Positions 1 through 8,130 of a stretch of DNA of 14,535 bases are shown here, in pieces; the stretch's first letter is position 1; every line of letters begins with the position of its first letter. The notes below the pieces were generated by a model, which saw nothing but the letters and a program-made list of their open reading frames with translations, did not search any database and was not told where the DNA came from. The translations under genes were made by a program, and so were the position numbers. The DNA is from Schizochytrium sp. CCTCC M209059 (lineage: Eukaryota > Sar > Bigyra > Thraustochytrida > Thraustochytriidae): the NCBI GenBank assembly GCA_000818945.1, contig KN805386.1, positions 375,436 through 389,970 on the forward strand, in the 5' to 3' direction.

Positions 1-1203
1 GGCGGGGCCGGCGGCGGCGGCGGGAGGACCTTTGGCGCCGGCGACGAAGAGTTCTGGGCGTCCCACTTTGCCTGGCGCCGCGAGGCCGTGGCGGACGACA
101 TCAAGGTGCGGGTCTGCGACCCTGTGCAGGGCGCACGCACCATCATGAACCCGACGCCCGCATTCTACTTCAAGGTGTGCGTGTGCGAGCACGAGAAAGA
201 GTCAGAGGTGCGCCGCAGGTTCTCCGAGTTCGAATTCCTCCAGGAGGTCCTGCAGAAACGCTACGCCGGCCTCGTCGTCCCTCGTCTTCCCGAAAAGCGC
301 GTCGTCAAGACCTCTAGCTTTCTCAAGGAACGCGCGCGGGAGCTCGCCCTCTTTCTCTCGAGCCTTTTGCGGGTGCCCTACTTTCGCGCCGACGGCACCG
401 TCCAGGCCTTTCTCACCGAGGCGAACCCTCATCGCTGGGAAGCCGTCAAGGCCAAGGTAGCAGCCTATCAGCCGGGCACCGCGCTCGACCGCAACGCCAG
501 CGACAAGAATGAGGGTAGAGCAAGGTGGCTCGAGGCCATGCAGCACTTCCACCTCGAGCAAAATGCCGTGTTGCCATTTTGGGAAGTCCTGCAGCACCTC
601 TCTGCGCTCAGCGAGCTTCTTAACTCCATCATGGACGCGGCGTCGCGGATGGTTGGCGCCGCTTCAGAATACACTGACGCTCTCAGTGACCTTGCCGACC
701 GGGTTAATCGCCCCAAGGTTCTCCAGCTCGATGGCCACCTCAGCGAGTCCCTTCGCGACGCCGTTGGCGTGCTCGATGACTTTGTGTCGCAGTGGAGCGA
801 GGCGTCTGCCCCTTTTCCGGGCATGCTCGTAAAGAACTTTTACCAGGTTGTCCGCCAGGAATTGGACGATGTTGTCGAGATGCAGCGGCTCTTGACGCGT
901 CTCCAGGCGCTGGAGCGCACCATCCTCAAGCTTGAAGAGAATGTGCAGCAGCATTTCCAGGCCCAAGCACGAGCAAAGAACACGGGACGAGCCGACCAGA
1001 TCCCAAAACTCAACGAGAAGATTACACGCGTCGTCTACAAGAAAAAGCTTGCCGAAACCGAGCGAGATCAGATTGCCAAGGCGCTCCTGCTCACCGACAT
1101 GGAACATTTTGTCCAGCGCAAGACGGAAACTCTGCGGAATCTCGGGGCATCCTTTGCTGTGCCTTTCCGGAGCTACCTCGTGCAACTCGAGGACCTTTTG
1201 TGA
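1..1203 (+). CDS. PX-BAR sorting nexin (5'-partial)
   Basis: The frame is open from base 1 with no ATG before the PX domain, so the N-terminus lies outside the window; a GTG at 88 is not a credible start. About 400 residues are visible. A Gly-rich stretch and GDEEFWASHFAWRRE come first. A PX phosphoinositide-binding domain follows at visible residues ~33-140, with the RRRFSEF motif, the proline-rich VVPRLPEK turn and the basic FLKERARELALFL helix, which are the usual PI3P-contact positions. The rest, ~160-400, is helical and charged, like the BAR dimerisation domain of SNX1/2/4/7-type nexins, and ends EDLL. Such proteins bend and tubulate early-endosome membrane for retromer or recycling traffic. 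PX assignment is firm. BAR is inferred from length and helical pattern. The subfamily (SNX4/7-like or SNX1/2-like) cannot be decided here. It converges with the myosin gene, 460 bases away. Confidence 0.85.
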   Translation, partial: GGAGGGGGRTFGAGDEEFWASHFAWRREAVADDIKVRVCDPVQGARTIMNPTPAFYFKVCVCEHEKESEVRRRFSEFEFLQEVLQKRYAGLVVPRLPEKRVVKTSSFLKERARELALFLSSLLRVPYFRADGTVQAFLTEANPHRWEAVKAKVAAYQPGTALDRNASDKNEGRARWLEAMQHFHLEQNAVLPFWEVLQHLSALSELLNSIMDAASRMVGAASEYTDALSDLADRVNRPKVLQLDGHLSESLRDAVGVLDDFVSQWSEASAPFPGMLVKNFYQVVRQELDDVVEMQRLLTRLQALERTILKLEENVQQHFQAQARAKNTGRADQIPKLNEKITRVVYKKKLAETERDQIAKALLLTDMEHFVQRKTETLRNLGASFAVPFRSYLVQLEDLL

Positions 1204-1663
1204 TGACTTCCGGTCGCTCTTTCCTTCTTTGCTTTTCTTTCCCTTTTTTATGAAATGCCTGAGGTCTTGATTCCCACCACTTCATCAAAGAAGACTACTC
1301 GTGAAGCGATTGGCAGGGCCAAGGGGTGGTCTGTCCTCGCAATTGATCTTTTCTGGAAGTTGGTGATGATGACCAGACCGAAAATATGCGCGCGCATAAA
1401 CGACCATATCTCTCGCGCCCGCATACACGCATGCGCCATGTCCATTGCTCGCTTTCCTGTCTGTAACACGCAAGACTGTTCTTTCTCTTCGTCTTTTTCA
1501 AAAGAATGGTTTTGTTGGCAAGGAGTAGTTATAGCGCTGGGACAGCACGAAGCATCTTTTATATATGATTTTTTTTCACCTGCTTGTTGCAGGGCGTAAA
1601 CAGCTTTAAATTGGAAAAGTAGCTTGACAGAAAGTTCAGCTCGATAGAAAGGTTTCACGAATT
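1204..1663. other. Convergent intergenic region (two 3' ends)
   Basis: These 460 bases separate the stop codons of the sorting nexin (+) and the myosin (-), and should hold both 3' UTRs and both polyadenylation regions. The first 60 bases after the sorting-nexin stop are strongly pyrimidine-rich. A canonical AATAAA is not obvious on either strand. It contains a 14-base perfect palindrome (1385-1398) and an A/T-rich stretch near 1556-1575. Reading frames here are short and resemble nothing recognisable. Confidence 0.6.
1385..1398. repeat. 14-bp perfect palindrome TATGCGCGCGCATA
   Basis: TATGCGCGCGCATA is exactly self-complementary. Its alternating purine-pyrimidine core could adopt Z-DNA or a small cruciform. 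It lies between two convergent 3' ends; no function can be assigned. Confidence 0.7.
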
Positions 1664-4600
1664 TCATTCAACTTCCTTGTAGCAGCGACCGAACAGACAC
1701 CACTCCCACACGGGTGCTCGCTCGATCTTCTTCCGAGGCGGAACGTTGCCTACCGGGCGTGTCGAAGAGCTCTCAAGGTAGCGCAGGAGCCGAAAGTGTT
1801 CTTCGACAAGGAGACGCTCTCGGCGCTGAGACTCCTCCATCATGCGTAACATAGAATGCTGGCTGTTTTGCACTGCTTCGAGCGCCTTGCGCATTTGCTT
1901 CACCTCGGTCTCCAGCTCTTGAATTCGCGCTGTCGCCGATGCGGGGACAATCGGTCTTCCACCCAGGAGCAGTTTAGGGCCGACCAGCTGGCTACGCCGT
2001 CTTGGTGAAACAACAATTGCCAGATCCATGTTGCCTGTGCCCTCGCTCAAACCGTGAACATCCTCGAGGTCATCCTCCCAATCTGTCATCTCGCCCTCGC
2101 CCTCGCCGTCCAGATCAGCTTCCCATATATTTCGATCATCTTTGCTTTCCGAAACATGCTTGAGATCCGTGGGCACGCTGTCGTTGTCGACTTCTCTTTG
2201 TGTATTGGTTTTTAGTTTTCGGGCTTCCAGAGGTTTCGGGGTGACCTTTGTGCGTGTTTGCTTTGCTCGTTCTGCTGCAGCTTGTTTTTCCGCAGCAGCG
2301 GCAGCAGCTCTTTCGGCGTCAGCTGCCTGTTTTTCTTCAGCAGCCTGTTTTTCCGCAGCAGCCTGTTTTTCCGCAGCAGCCTGTTTTTCCGCAGCAGCGG
2401 CAGCAGCTCTTTCGGCGTCAGCTGCTCTCTCAGCAGCAGCTGCTTTTTCTGCAACCACGCGTCGTTCCTCTTCTCGTGCACGATGTTCAGCAAGCAGTGA
2501 AACAAAGACGAGGCGGGCCAGATGGCCTCGAACAAGAGCTTGCACTCGTCGCGCAGATGCTCGTTGCATCAAAAAGGATCTTCTCATGCCGACCAGACGT
2601 ACAAATTGCGTGAGGCAATGAGCAGCCTCGGACCTTGCTCGTGCAGCGCGAAAGAGATTCACGAATCGATTTGCAGCAGAGACTTTGGCAAAGCACCTCC
2701 GCCAGCAAATTCGGGCGTGGAATACTGAAAAGCGCGCACCAATGCGCTCCAACTCCGAGCCTGAGAGCGAGGAAGCCCGCGAGAAAATAGACTCTACCTC
2801 GGCAAGTGCTCCTGTGCGGAAAAAGACACGTGTAAGGCCAAATTTGTAAAGTCGCGCATCGACGTCGAGCGCAAAAAAGAGGGCCCGGCAAAAGGCAGCA
2901 TGATCCTCGGCGCGCCCCGGGACCTGAAGCCAGTTCTCCAACACTTCTTGGGGCAATGTCTGACTATACGAAGCCATTACCTCGGCATAGGGAATGCGAG
3001 TGGGTAGACCTCCAGCGCTCAGCACGCGAGCTGTTTGCGGAATGCTCAAATAACGAAGCTGTTTCGAGACATAGGCGCGACGGATCCAGTCGTCGCCGGG
3101 CCCGCGCTGAAGCGCGGCATTAGGTTTAATGCATCGAATAAAGGAGCAGTTGGTGGCTTCGAGGACCCGCACGAGACGTTGAATCTCCGTGGAAAACTTG
3201 GAGCAAAGTCCGCGCTTTTTGCGCGAAGACGAAGCCCCAGACTCGCTTGCAAATAGATGCGACACGACGCGCGTGTCTCCGGAATTGTTCAGACACTCTA
3301 CAGCACGCATTGGGACACGGTCAACGTTGGTCTGCACGAAGCCCTCTACATCGTAGGCGACCTTGCCCGCGAAATGCGCAACAACGAATTGGGCGTCTAC
3401 AAAGCGCGGATGCGGCTTCTCGTACGCGCCATGCGAAACATACGTTCGATGCAGATGCTGCAATAGTTTGCCGTCATTTGGTTGTGGCGTACACGACATA
3501 TCCTCGACTGTCAAGAGCAGACCACCCTTGCCTTGCAAGAGCTCGGCCGCTTTGCTTTCTTCATGCGTTTGTTCGCTTTCTGGCCGAGACGAACTAGCGC
3601 CTGCCTGATCACCAAGAATGTCCTCGCTTCGGTATAGATTGGCCTCAGCCACCAAGACCTGCTCCTGAAAAGTCTTTTGCAGCGCTTCGTTGGCAAAATT
3701 GATGAGCAGCTGCTCGAGACCATTCTTGCTAAAGTTCTCAAAGCCAAAGATATCCAGCACCCCGATCGATGCTTCGACCCCATCAGGTGCGCGCGCTTTC
3801 GAGATGCTCTGCCCTTGGCCCTTTGGGACGTTGGCAACAGAATTCTCCTTGTCGTCAACATCATGATCTGCGTCTTGAGAAGCGGCGCCACGGGAAAAAT
3901 GACGATTTGCTCGAGCAATGATCCAGTCAAAGAGTGCGCTGTAGAGTGCTCGCACGAGACCGTCTCTGGCTTGAGACGCTTGGTGATCATCGAGTCGGAC
4001 CTGGAGAGACTCACCGGCCGCATTGATGGTTCTCTCGCAAAGCAGGGCACGCAAATCCTCGGCAGAGATTGAGAGCAGATTTGCGATTCGATTAAGCGTG
4101 GAGCGCGGAAGACCTGGATCCTCTGCTGAAAGGACGATCGCGTCATCCGCAGCATCGCCGCCCACTGTGCCGGAGGGCGCTGGAGCGAAGCGCAAATTCC
4201 CGAGGTGCAAAATGGCCATGAGGACGCCAAACACCTGATCCTTGTCCTCTTCAGCCAGACCAAGGCTTTGCAAGCCTTTGCACATTTCGGAAAATGCCGG
4301 AGCATCGGCGTCAAATATCCACTGCGAAACATCCTCGCTGGTTCGAAGTAGATCAAACTGCTGCCGCGGCTCCATCGACTGGCTTACAGGTACCCCAAAC
4401 GCCTCGAGTTCGCTCTCAGAAAGGCCAGCAAGCAACCGATAGAAAACGTGAAAGCTACGCTCTCCTGGTGCGTGGGAGCTAACGCGCGAGCGCTCGAGAA
4501 GGTATGTGTCCACACAGGCGCGAGCAAGCTTCCCTTGCGTGAAGAAGAGCTTTGTGAGTTTGCCAAAGCGGGACGAGTTGTGGTTGCTCAGTGTTACGGC

Positions 4601-5374
4601 GTTTCCAAAGGCTTCCAGCACGGGATTTGCGTCGAGCAAAGCCTGTTCAAGGCCAGAAAGACCGTTGCCGATTTGTGCTCGATGCTCCTTTGACGCGCAT
4701 CGCGCAACGAGATGTCGCAGAACACGCTTGCACGATTCTGATTTGCCACTTCCGGACTCGCCGCTCACGATGATGGATTGATCTGGCTGGTATTCTGCTT
4801 GCAATACAGGCGCTTTTTCTTTTTCGATGCTGCGCCCGCCCTCGTAACGGCGGGTGTCTCTAACTTTCGTTGCAGCGATGCGTCGCGCCGCAAAATCCAT
4901 TTGCTGGTAAGCGCGCTCTGCAATGCCATAAGGGTGCGGCTTGTTGAGTGCTTTTGCCGAACCGAGAAGATGACCTGGATCTCCAACGTCCTTGATGGGA
5001 TTGAGCGTCACGAGCACAGTGCCGAGAAATGAGTAAGGCGCGTTCGCAAGTGCGCGCTGCTCAATATTATGTAGGAGGGAAGGTTCATTGATATACTTCA
5101 AGCTGCTCATGTCTTCGGTTTTTTGCCGCAGCGGATTGGCGAGAAAAACCTTGTCACGAGGCACGGTGAAGGTCATGGACGAAGCGTTATGAGACCCGCT
5201 CCATATTTCGGCTTCTCGAATCATCAAGGTTTCATTTTCATCGTTGACCCCTTCTACGCAGCCACGCTTCCACTCGGCGCCTGCGTTAATGAAATTGCGT
5301 TGCGAAGACTGCGTCTGGGCGCTTTTCGCGCTCTCGCCGCCCGCGAACCATACATGCTGTCCAATGCTCGTCAT
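1664..5374 (-). CDS. Myosin heavy chain, single-exon, Ala-rich coiled-coil tail
   Basis: The product is 1236 residues. The ATG at 5374 has A at -3 and opens a myosin N-terminal SH3-like segment (GQHVWFAGG). The motor spans roughly residues 80-860. P-loop is GESGSGKSE at 205-213 (usual form GESGAGKT). Switch I is NHNSSRFGK at 264-272. Switch II is DIFGFENF at 541-548. The actin-interface IRCIKPN is at 746-752, and the converter end FGLTRVFFRTG at 845-855. The TEDS-rule position, 16 residues before the DGLVRA counterpart of DALAK, is Glu455, so heavy-chain phosphorylation should not be needed for actin activation. Three inserts interrupt the motor: before the P-loop (~165-197), before switch II (~497-535) and after the relay (~585-615). 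One clear IQ-like light-chain site is VQALVRGHLAR (944-954). The tail has an Ala/Glu/Lys/Gln repeat (~960-1037), an acidic patch (~1087-1106) and a short coiled coil (~1148-1200), with no MyTH4, FERM or DIL domain seen. It is an actin-based motor of unassigned class. Confidence 0.95.
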   Translation of the reverse strand: MTSIGQHVWFAGGESAKSAQTQSSQRNFINAGAEWKRGCVEGVNDENETLMIREAEIWSGSHNASSMTFTVPRDKVFLANPLRQKTEDMSSLKYINEPSLLHNIEQRALANAPYSFLGTVLVTLNPIKDVGDPGHLLGSAKALNKPHPYGIAERAYQQMDFAARRIAATKVRDTRRYEGGRSIEKEKAPVLQAEYQPDQSIIVSGESGSGKSESCKRVLRHLVARCASKEHRAQIGNGLSGLEQALLDANPVLEAFGNAVTLSNHNSSRFGKLTKLFFTQGKLARACVDTYLLERSRVSSHAPGERSFHVFYRLLAGLSESELEAFGVPVSQSMEPRQQFDLLRTSEDVSQWIFDADAPAFSEMCKGLQSLGLAEEDKDQVFGVLMAILHLGNLRFAPAPSGTVGGDAADDAIVLSAEDPGLPRSTLNRIANLLSISAEDLRALLCERTINAAGESLQVRLDDHQASQARDGLVRALYSALFDWIIARANRHFSRGAASQDADHDVDDKENSVANVPKGQGQSISKARAPDGVEASIGVLDIFGFENFSKNGLEQLLINFANEALQKTFQEQVLVAEANLYRSEDILGDQAGASSSRPESEQTHEESKAAELLQGKGGLLLTVEDMSCTPQPNDGKLLQHLHRTYVSHGAYEKPHPRFVDAQFVVAHFAGKVAYDVEGFVQTNVDRVPMRAVECLNNSGDTRVVSHLFASESGASSSRKKRGLCSKFSTEIQRLVRVLEATNCSFIRCIKPNAALQRGPGDDWIRRAYVSKQLRYLSIPQTARVLSAGGLPTRIPYAEVMASYSQTLPQEVLENWLQVPGRAEDHAAFCRALFFALDVDARLYKFGLTRVFFRTGALAEVESIFSRASSLSGSELERIGARFSVFHARICWRRCFAKVSAANRFVNLFRAARARSEAAHCLTQFVRLVGMRRSFLMQRASARRVQALVRGHLARLVFVSLLAEHRAREEERRVVAEKAAAAERAADAERAAAAAAEKQAAAEKQAAAEKQAAEEKQAADAERAAAAAAEKQAAAERAKQTRTKVTPKPLEARKLKTNTQREVDNDSVPTDLKHVSESKDDRNIWEADLDGEGEGEMTDWEDDLEDVHGLSEGTGNMDLAIVVSPRRRSQLVGPKLLLGGRPIVPASATARIQELETEVKQMRKALEAVQNSQHSMLRMMEESQRRERLLVEEHFRLLRYLESSSTRPVGNVPPRKKIERAPVWEWCLFGRCYKEVE
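2264..2497 (-). repeat. Internal repeat encoding AEKQA-type coiled coil of the myosin tail
   Basis: Bases here encode about 78 residues made mostly of Ala, Glu, Lys, Gln and Arg, in 5-residue AEKQA-type units. An exact 44-base direct repeat sits at 2283-2326 and 2382-2425. Between them lie tandem 15-base units (GCAGCCTGTTTTTCC on the + strand). Unit length is a multiple of three, so expansions keep the frame. The peptide should form a single alpha-helix or coiled coil. The reverse strand is open through the same repeats only because of its composition. Confidence 0.85.
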
Positions 5375-5657
5375 CTTTGGAGCCTCCCTCCAGGCACTTT
5401 TGCGTGTCTCTCAGCCCGCTTGCTTCTGTTCTGCTACGCTTACTTTCTGGCCAGTCTCTGCTGCTGGTATCCAGGGCTCGCTTCCACTCTGCTTCATTGA
5501 CAACGCGCCGCCAACGTAGCTCATATCAATCAATCATGTCGTGGTCCGCCTCCGCCGTCATGACTCGGAGCCCCTCACACAGTAGGCCTTATCCGATCCT
5601 CCATGGCCTCGGCCCCCCGAGGGGGTGTCATTCATTCGCCAGCCAGGCACGTTCCCA

Positions 5658-5667
5658 CTAGGCCTAG
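5658..5667. repeat. CTAGGCCTAG palindrome, copy 1
   Basis: A perfect 10-bp palindrome in the myosin/ankyrin-TPR divergent region, followed by G. The same 11 bases recur upstream of the sulfotransferase gene at 11641-11651. Candidate transcription-factor site by recurrence only. Confidence 0.5.
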
Positions 5668-5785
5668 GCTACCTACCCAAGCGCATCATCATCAATTTAA
5701 CCATTGAATATCGATCACCAGTACCATCGACATCACATCCATTCTTCCGAGAGCACCGGCTCCCCGTTCGGAGAAAGATTAGGTT

Positions 5786-5833
5786 GCGCTCACGGCCGCT
5801 TAACCTGTGCTCGCTCCCCAGAACCGTGAGCGC
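5786..5833. repeat. 10-bp perfect inverted repeat
   Basis: GCGCTCACGG at 5786-5795 is the exact reverse complement of CCGTGAGCGC at 5824-5833, with a 28-base spacer. If transcribed it would form a stable stem in the ankyrin-TPR leader; as DNA it could be a dimeric protein site. Function unknown. Confidence 0.6.
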
Positions 5834-5866
5834 GTCGGCCGGGGCGGGACGGGCCGTGGCTGTACC

Positions 5867-5900
5867 GGGCCCCCGATCGCGTTTTGAGGGCCCCCAATCG
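5867..5900 (+). repeat. Paired GC boxes spaced 21 bases apart
   Basis: GGGCCCCCGATCG (5867-5879) and GGGCCCCCAATCG (5888-5900) differ by one base and start 21 bases apart, which is two turns of the helix, so both would face the same side of DNA. Possible upstream element for the ankyrin-TPR gene. Confidence 0.5.
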
Positions 5901-5957
5901 GTGGCCGCAGTGGCTTGAGGAGCGAGAAGGTCGCGAAGGACTGCGAGGAGAAGGATA

Positions 5958-6005
5958 GAAAGCAAGCAAGAAAGCAAGCAAGAAAGCAAGAAAGAAAGCA
6001 AGAAG
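5958..6005 (+). repeat. GAAAGCAAGCAA purine-rich microsatellite
   Basis: Two complete 12-base units (GAAAGCAAGCAA) plus a partial third, then decayed GAAA/GCAA units. It lies 265-313 bases upstream of the ankyrin-TPR start, probably in its promoter or leader. Confidence 0.75.
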
Positions 6006-6270
6006 GTCGAGAAGGCCGAGCGGGCCCGAGACAGAGACGCGAAGGCCGGCCAGCAGACCCGAGAGAACTACTTTCGGAGGCGTGGCGAAGAACTCGGAGG
6101 CGGCCAGGCAACCAGGCAGAGCTCGGACGAGGACTGGCAGGCGGTAGCGAGTCTGCGGTCGCAGTCGTGGTGAGCGAGGACACAGGAGGAGGACCCGCGC
6201 GAGGTGTTCGTGTCTCGTTGTTTGCTTTTGGTGGTGTTGTCGTCGTCGCCGTCGTTTGTCGCGCGGGAGA

Positions 6271-8052
6271 ATGGCGCAAGAGGGAAAGACCATGGAGGCG
6301 CAGGCGCAGCGCGAGGCGTACGAGTCGGAGCGCGCTCACGTGAACGAGCTGTTCGCTGCAGCTGCCACCAATGACGTGGACAAGCTCAAGGATCTCGCAG
6401 GGACGTCGACGTCGCGGGAGCAAATGCTCGGATACAAGGATGCCAATGGACGCAGCATGCTTCACTTTGCGGCGACGCAAGGCCACGGAGACGTCTGCAA
6501 ATGGCTCCTGGACGGCCTTGCTACCAAGGATGCGCAGCACATTGCTGTGAATGCTACTGACAAGCAAGGAGACAGCGCGCTGCGCCTTGCGGTGCGCGTG
6601 GGCCACGCGCAGGTGGCTAAATTTCTCTTTGACCTCGGAGGTTCGAGCGGAAGCACCGTGCTAGACGCCGGTGAAAGCAAGGAGGAGCTCAAGCGGAAAC
6701 CATCCTTGCTGCACGAAGCCGCGAGCTCCGGAGAGGTCGATATGGTGCGCGTGGCGCTCGAAGACTTTGGGCTCAAGAGCTGCATCAACGAAGCCACGAA
6801 AACGGGCCCGCCCATCTTTTGGGCCGCATTCAACGCGAATGAGGCCATGGTGCAGCAGCTTTTGGAGGCCGGCGCTGACCCGAATGTGCGCGACGAGGAC
6901 GGTCACTCGGCTCTTCTCGTCGCCGCGACGCGAGACGCCCCCGAAGTTGTCCGCATGCTGCTCGAGGCAGGCGCGGACATGCGCGTGTCAACCGGAGCTG
7001 ATGACGAGACCACTGTGGTGCACGCTGCAGCTGCCTCGGGCGCAGACGAGACGCTGAACGCGATCGCCGAGGCCGTTCCGGACGCTTTCGCCAAGGCCTT
7101 GGACCAAGAGGCCGACGGCTTCCGGCCCATCGAGCTTGCCGCATACTCGGGCCATATTGGCACGGCTCGCACCATTGCAGAACTTGCCAACCAGGACCTT
7201 GAAACGGTGCAAGAGATTTGCGCCAAGATGGAGGAGCGTCGGGAAAAGGAAACGAATGAAGCGGCCGAGGAGCTCGAGAACGGCCTCGAGAAATGCGCAC
7301 AGGCCCGTAACGAAGGCAACGAGGCGTTCAAGAGCGGGGAGCTCGAGAACGCTCTGGCAGCCTATGGCGCTGGCGTGGAAATGGCTGCGGCGATGCTTGC
7401 CAAGTTTCATGCCCGCCAGCAGCGCATGGGCGGTGACCCAACATGTGACGCGCAGATTACGCGCATCAAAGAGGAGGCCTTGGCGGTTCTCTTGTGCAAC
7501 CGCTCGGCCTGCGCTCTCAAGCTCGGGCAAACGGAGCTTGCTCGGGATGACGGCCAACAGGCCGCAGAGCTGCGGCCCAAGTGGCCCAAGGCGCACTTTC
7601 GCCTTGGTCAGGCGCTTGCCGTGCTCGGAGAAAACGCCGACGCCGCACAGGCGTTCTGGACTGGTTACGAGCTCGCACCCAAGGAACCTGGGGCAGCGGC
7701 GCTTCTTAACTTGTTTAAGCAGAGCGTGGCAAAGGCAAAGAAGCAACACCAGCAGAATGATGACACCACGCAAGAAGAGGCTGAGGACGCAGAACCTTCG
7801 CAGTCGTCAGTGGCGCCACCTACGCCTAGTCCGACGAGCTTTCAGCACGAGGTGCCTGTAGAGATTCCTGCCGACGCCAGCCCGGATGCCCCACTGCGCT
7901 CGCTGGTTCTGCGCTTTAACGATGGAGAGGATCCCTTTCGTGTCGCGACCCGCTTTGTGCAAGAGAATGGCCTGGACGGTTCTTTGGTGCATCGAATCGC
8001 TCACCACGTTCACGAGGTCATGACGACCGCGCCGACGTCGACTTCATCATAA
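6271..8052 (+). CDS. Ankyrin-repeat/TPR protein with PFU-like C-terminal segment
   Basis: The product is 593 residues from ATG 6271 (A at -3, G at +4; first ATG after a long ATG-free leader). ATG 6292, in an ACCATGG context, is an in-frame alternative. Ankyrin repeats occupy ~57-305: DANGRSMLHFAATQGHGDV, DKQGDSALRLAVRVGHAQVA, KPSLLHEAASSGEVDMV, GPPIFWAAFNANEAMV, DEDGHSALLVAATRDAPEVV and a final RPIELAAYSGHIGTA. A charged helix (~308-340) leads into a three-repeat TPR unit (~343-472): ARNEGNEAFKSGELENALAAY, AVLLCNRSACALKLGQ and PKAHFRLGQALAVLGE, the pattern of Hsp70/Hsp90-binding co-chaperones such as STI1. A Gln/Glu/Pro/Ser linker precedes LRFNDGEDPFRVATRFVQEN (~547-566), resembling the DP..A..F...N.L core of PFU/PLAA-type ubiquitin-binding domains. 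No signal peptide or membrane segment, so probably a cytosolic adaptor. Partners unknown; ANK and TPR calls are firm, PFU-like is tentative. Confidence 0.9.
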   Translation: MAQEGKTMEAQAQREAYESERAHVNELFAAAATNDVDKLKDLAGTSTSREQMLGYKDANGRSMLHFAATQGHGDVCKWLLDGLATKDAQHIAVNATDKQGDSALRLAVRVGHAQVAKFLFDLGGSSGSTVLDAGESKEELKRKPSLLHEAASSGEVDMVRVALEDFGLKSCINEATKTGPPIFWAAFNANEAMVQQLLEAGADPNVRDEDGHSALLVAATRDAPEVVRMLLEAGADMRVSTGADDETTVVHAAAASGADETLNAIAEAVPDAFAKALDQEADGFRPIELAAYSGHIGTARTIAELANQDLETVQEICAKMEERREKETNEAAEELENGLEKCAQARNEGNEAFKSGELENALAAYGAGVEMAAAMLAKFHARQQRMGGDPTCDAQITRIKEEALAVLLCNRSACALKLGQTELARDDGQQAAELRPKWPKAHFRLGQALAVLGENADAAQAFWTGYELAPKEPGAAALLNLFKQSVAKAKKQHQQNDDTTQEEAEDAEPSQSSVAPPTPSPTSFQHEVPVEIPADASPDAPLRSLVLRFNDGEDPFRVATRFVQENGLDGSLVHRIAHHVHEVMTTAPTSTSS

Positions 8053-8130
8053 CGTGTGGTAGACACAATTGTATAACATTATCAAATCATCAACATCATG
8101 CACATTGTCATCATAGAATTGAGATAAGAT

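Larger units (their letters stand above)
5375..6270. promoter_or_regulatory. Divergent intergenic region between myosin and ankyrin-TPR genes
   Basis: This stretch holds both promoters and 5' leaders, since the myosin reads left and the ankyrin-TPR gene reads right. On the + strand no ATG occurs between about 5605 and 6271, so the leader up to the ankyrin-TPR start has no upstream ATG. Visible structure: a CCTCGG/CCGAGG hairpin at 5607-5622, the CTAGGCCTAG palindrome, a 10-bp inverted repeat, two 13-base GC-rich boxes spaced 21 bases apart, and a purine microsatellite. A clear TATA box was not found for either gene. Longer open frames on both strands here are low-complexity and not credible genes. 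Confidence 0.6.

Noticed and set aside
2142..2621. Plus-strand frame of Ala, Cys, Phe and Ser repeats
   Set aside because: It is the complement of the myosin tail repeat; the minus strand carries a full myosin.
5790..6606. Minus-strand frames of 167 and 268 codons and a plus-strand frame rich in Arg/Lys/Gln
   Set aside because: Low-complexity translations of GC-rich and purine-rich leader DNA, overlapping the ankyrin-TPR start; no domain seen.
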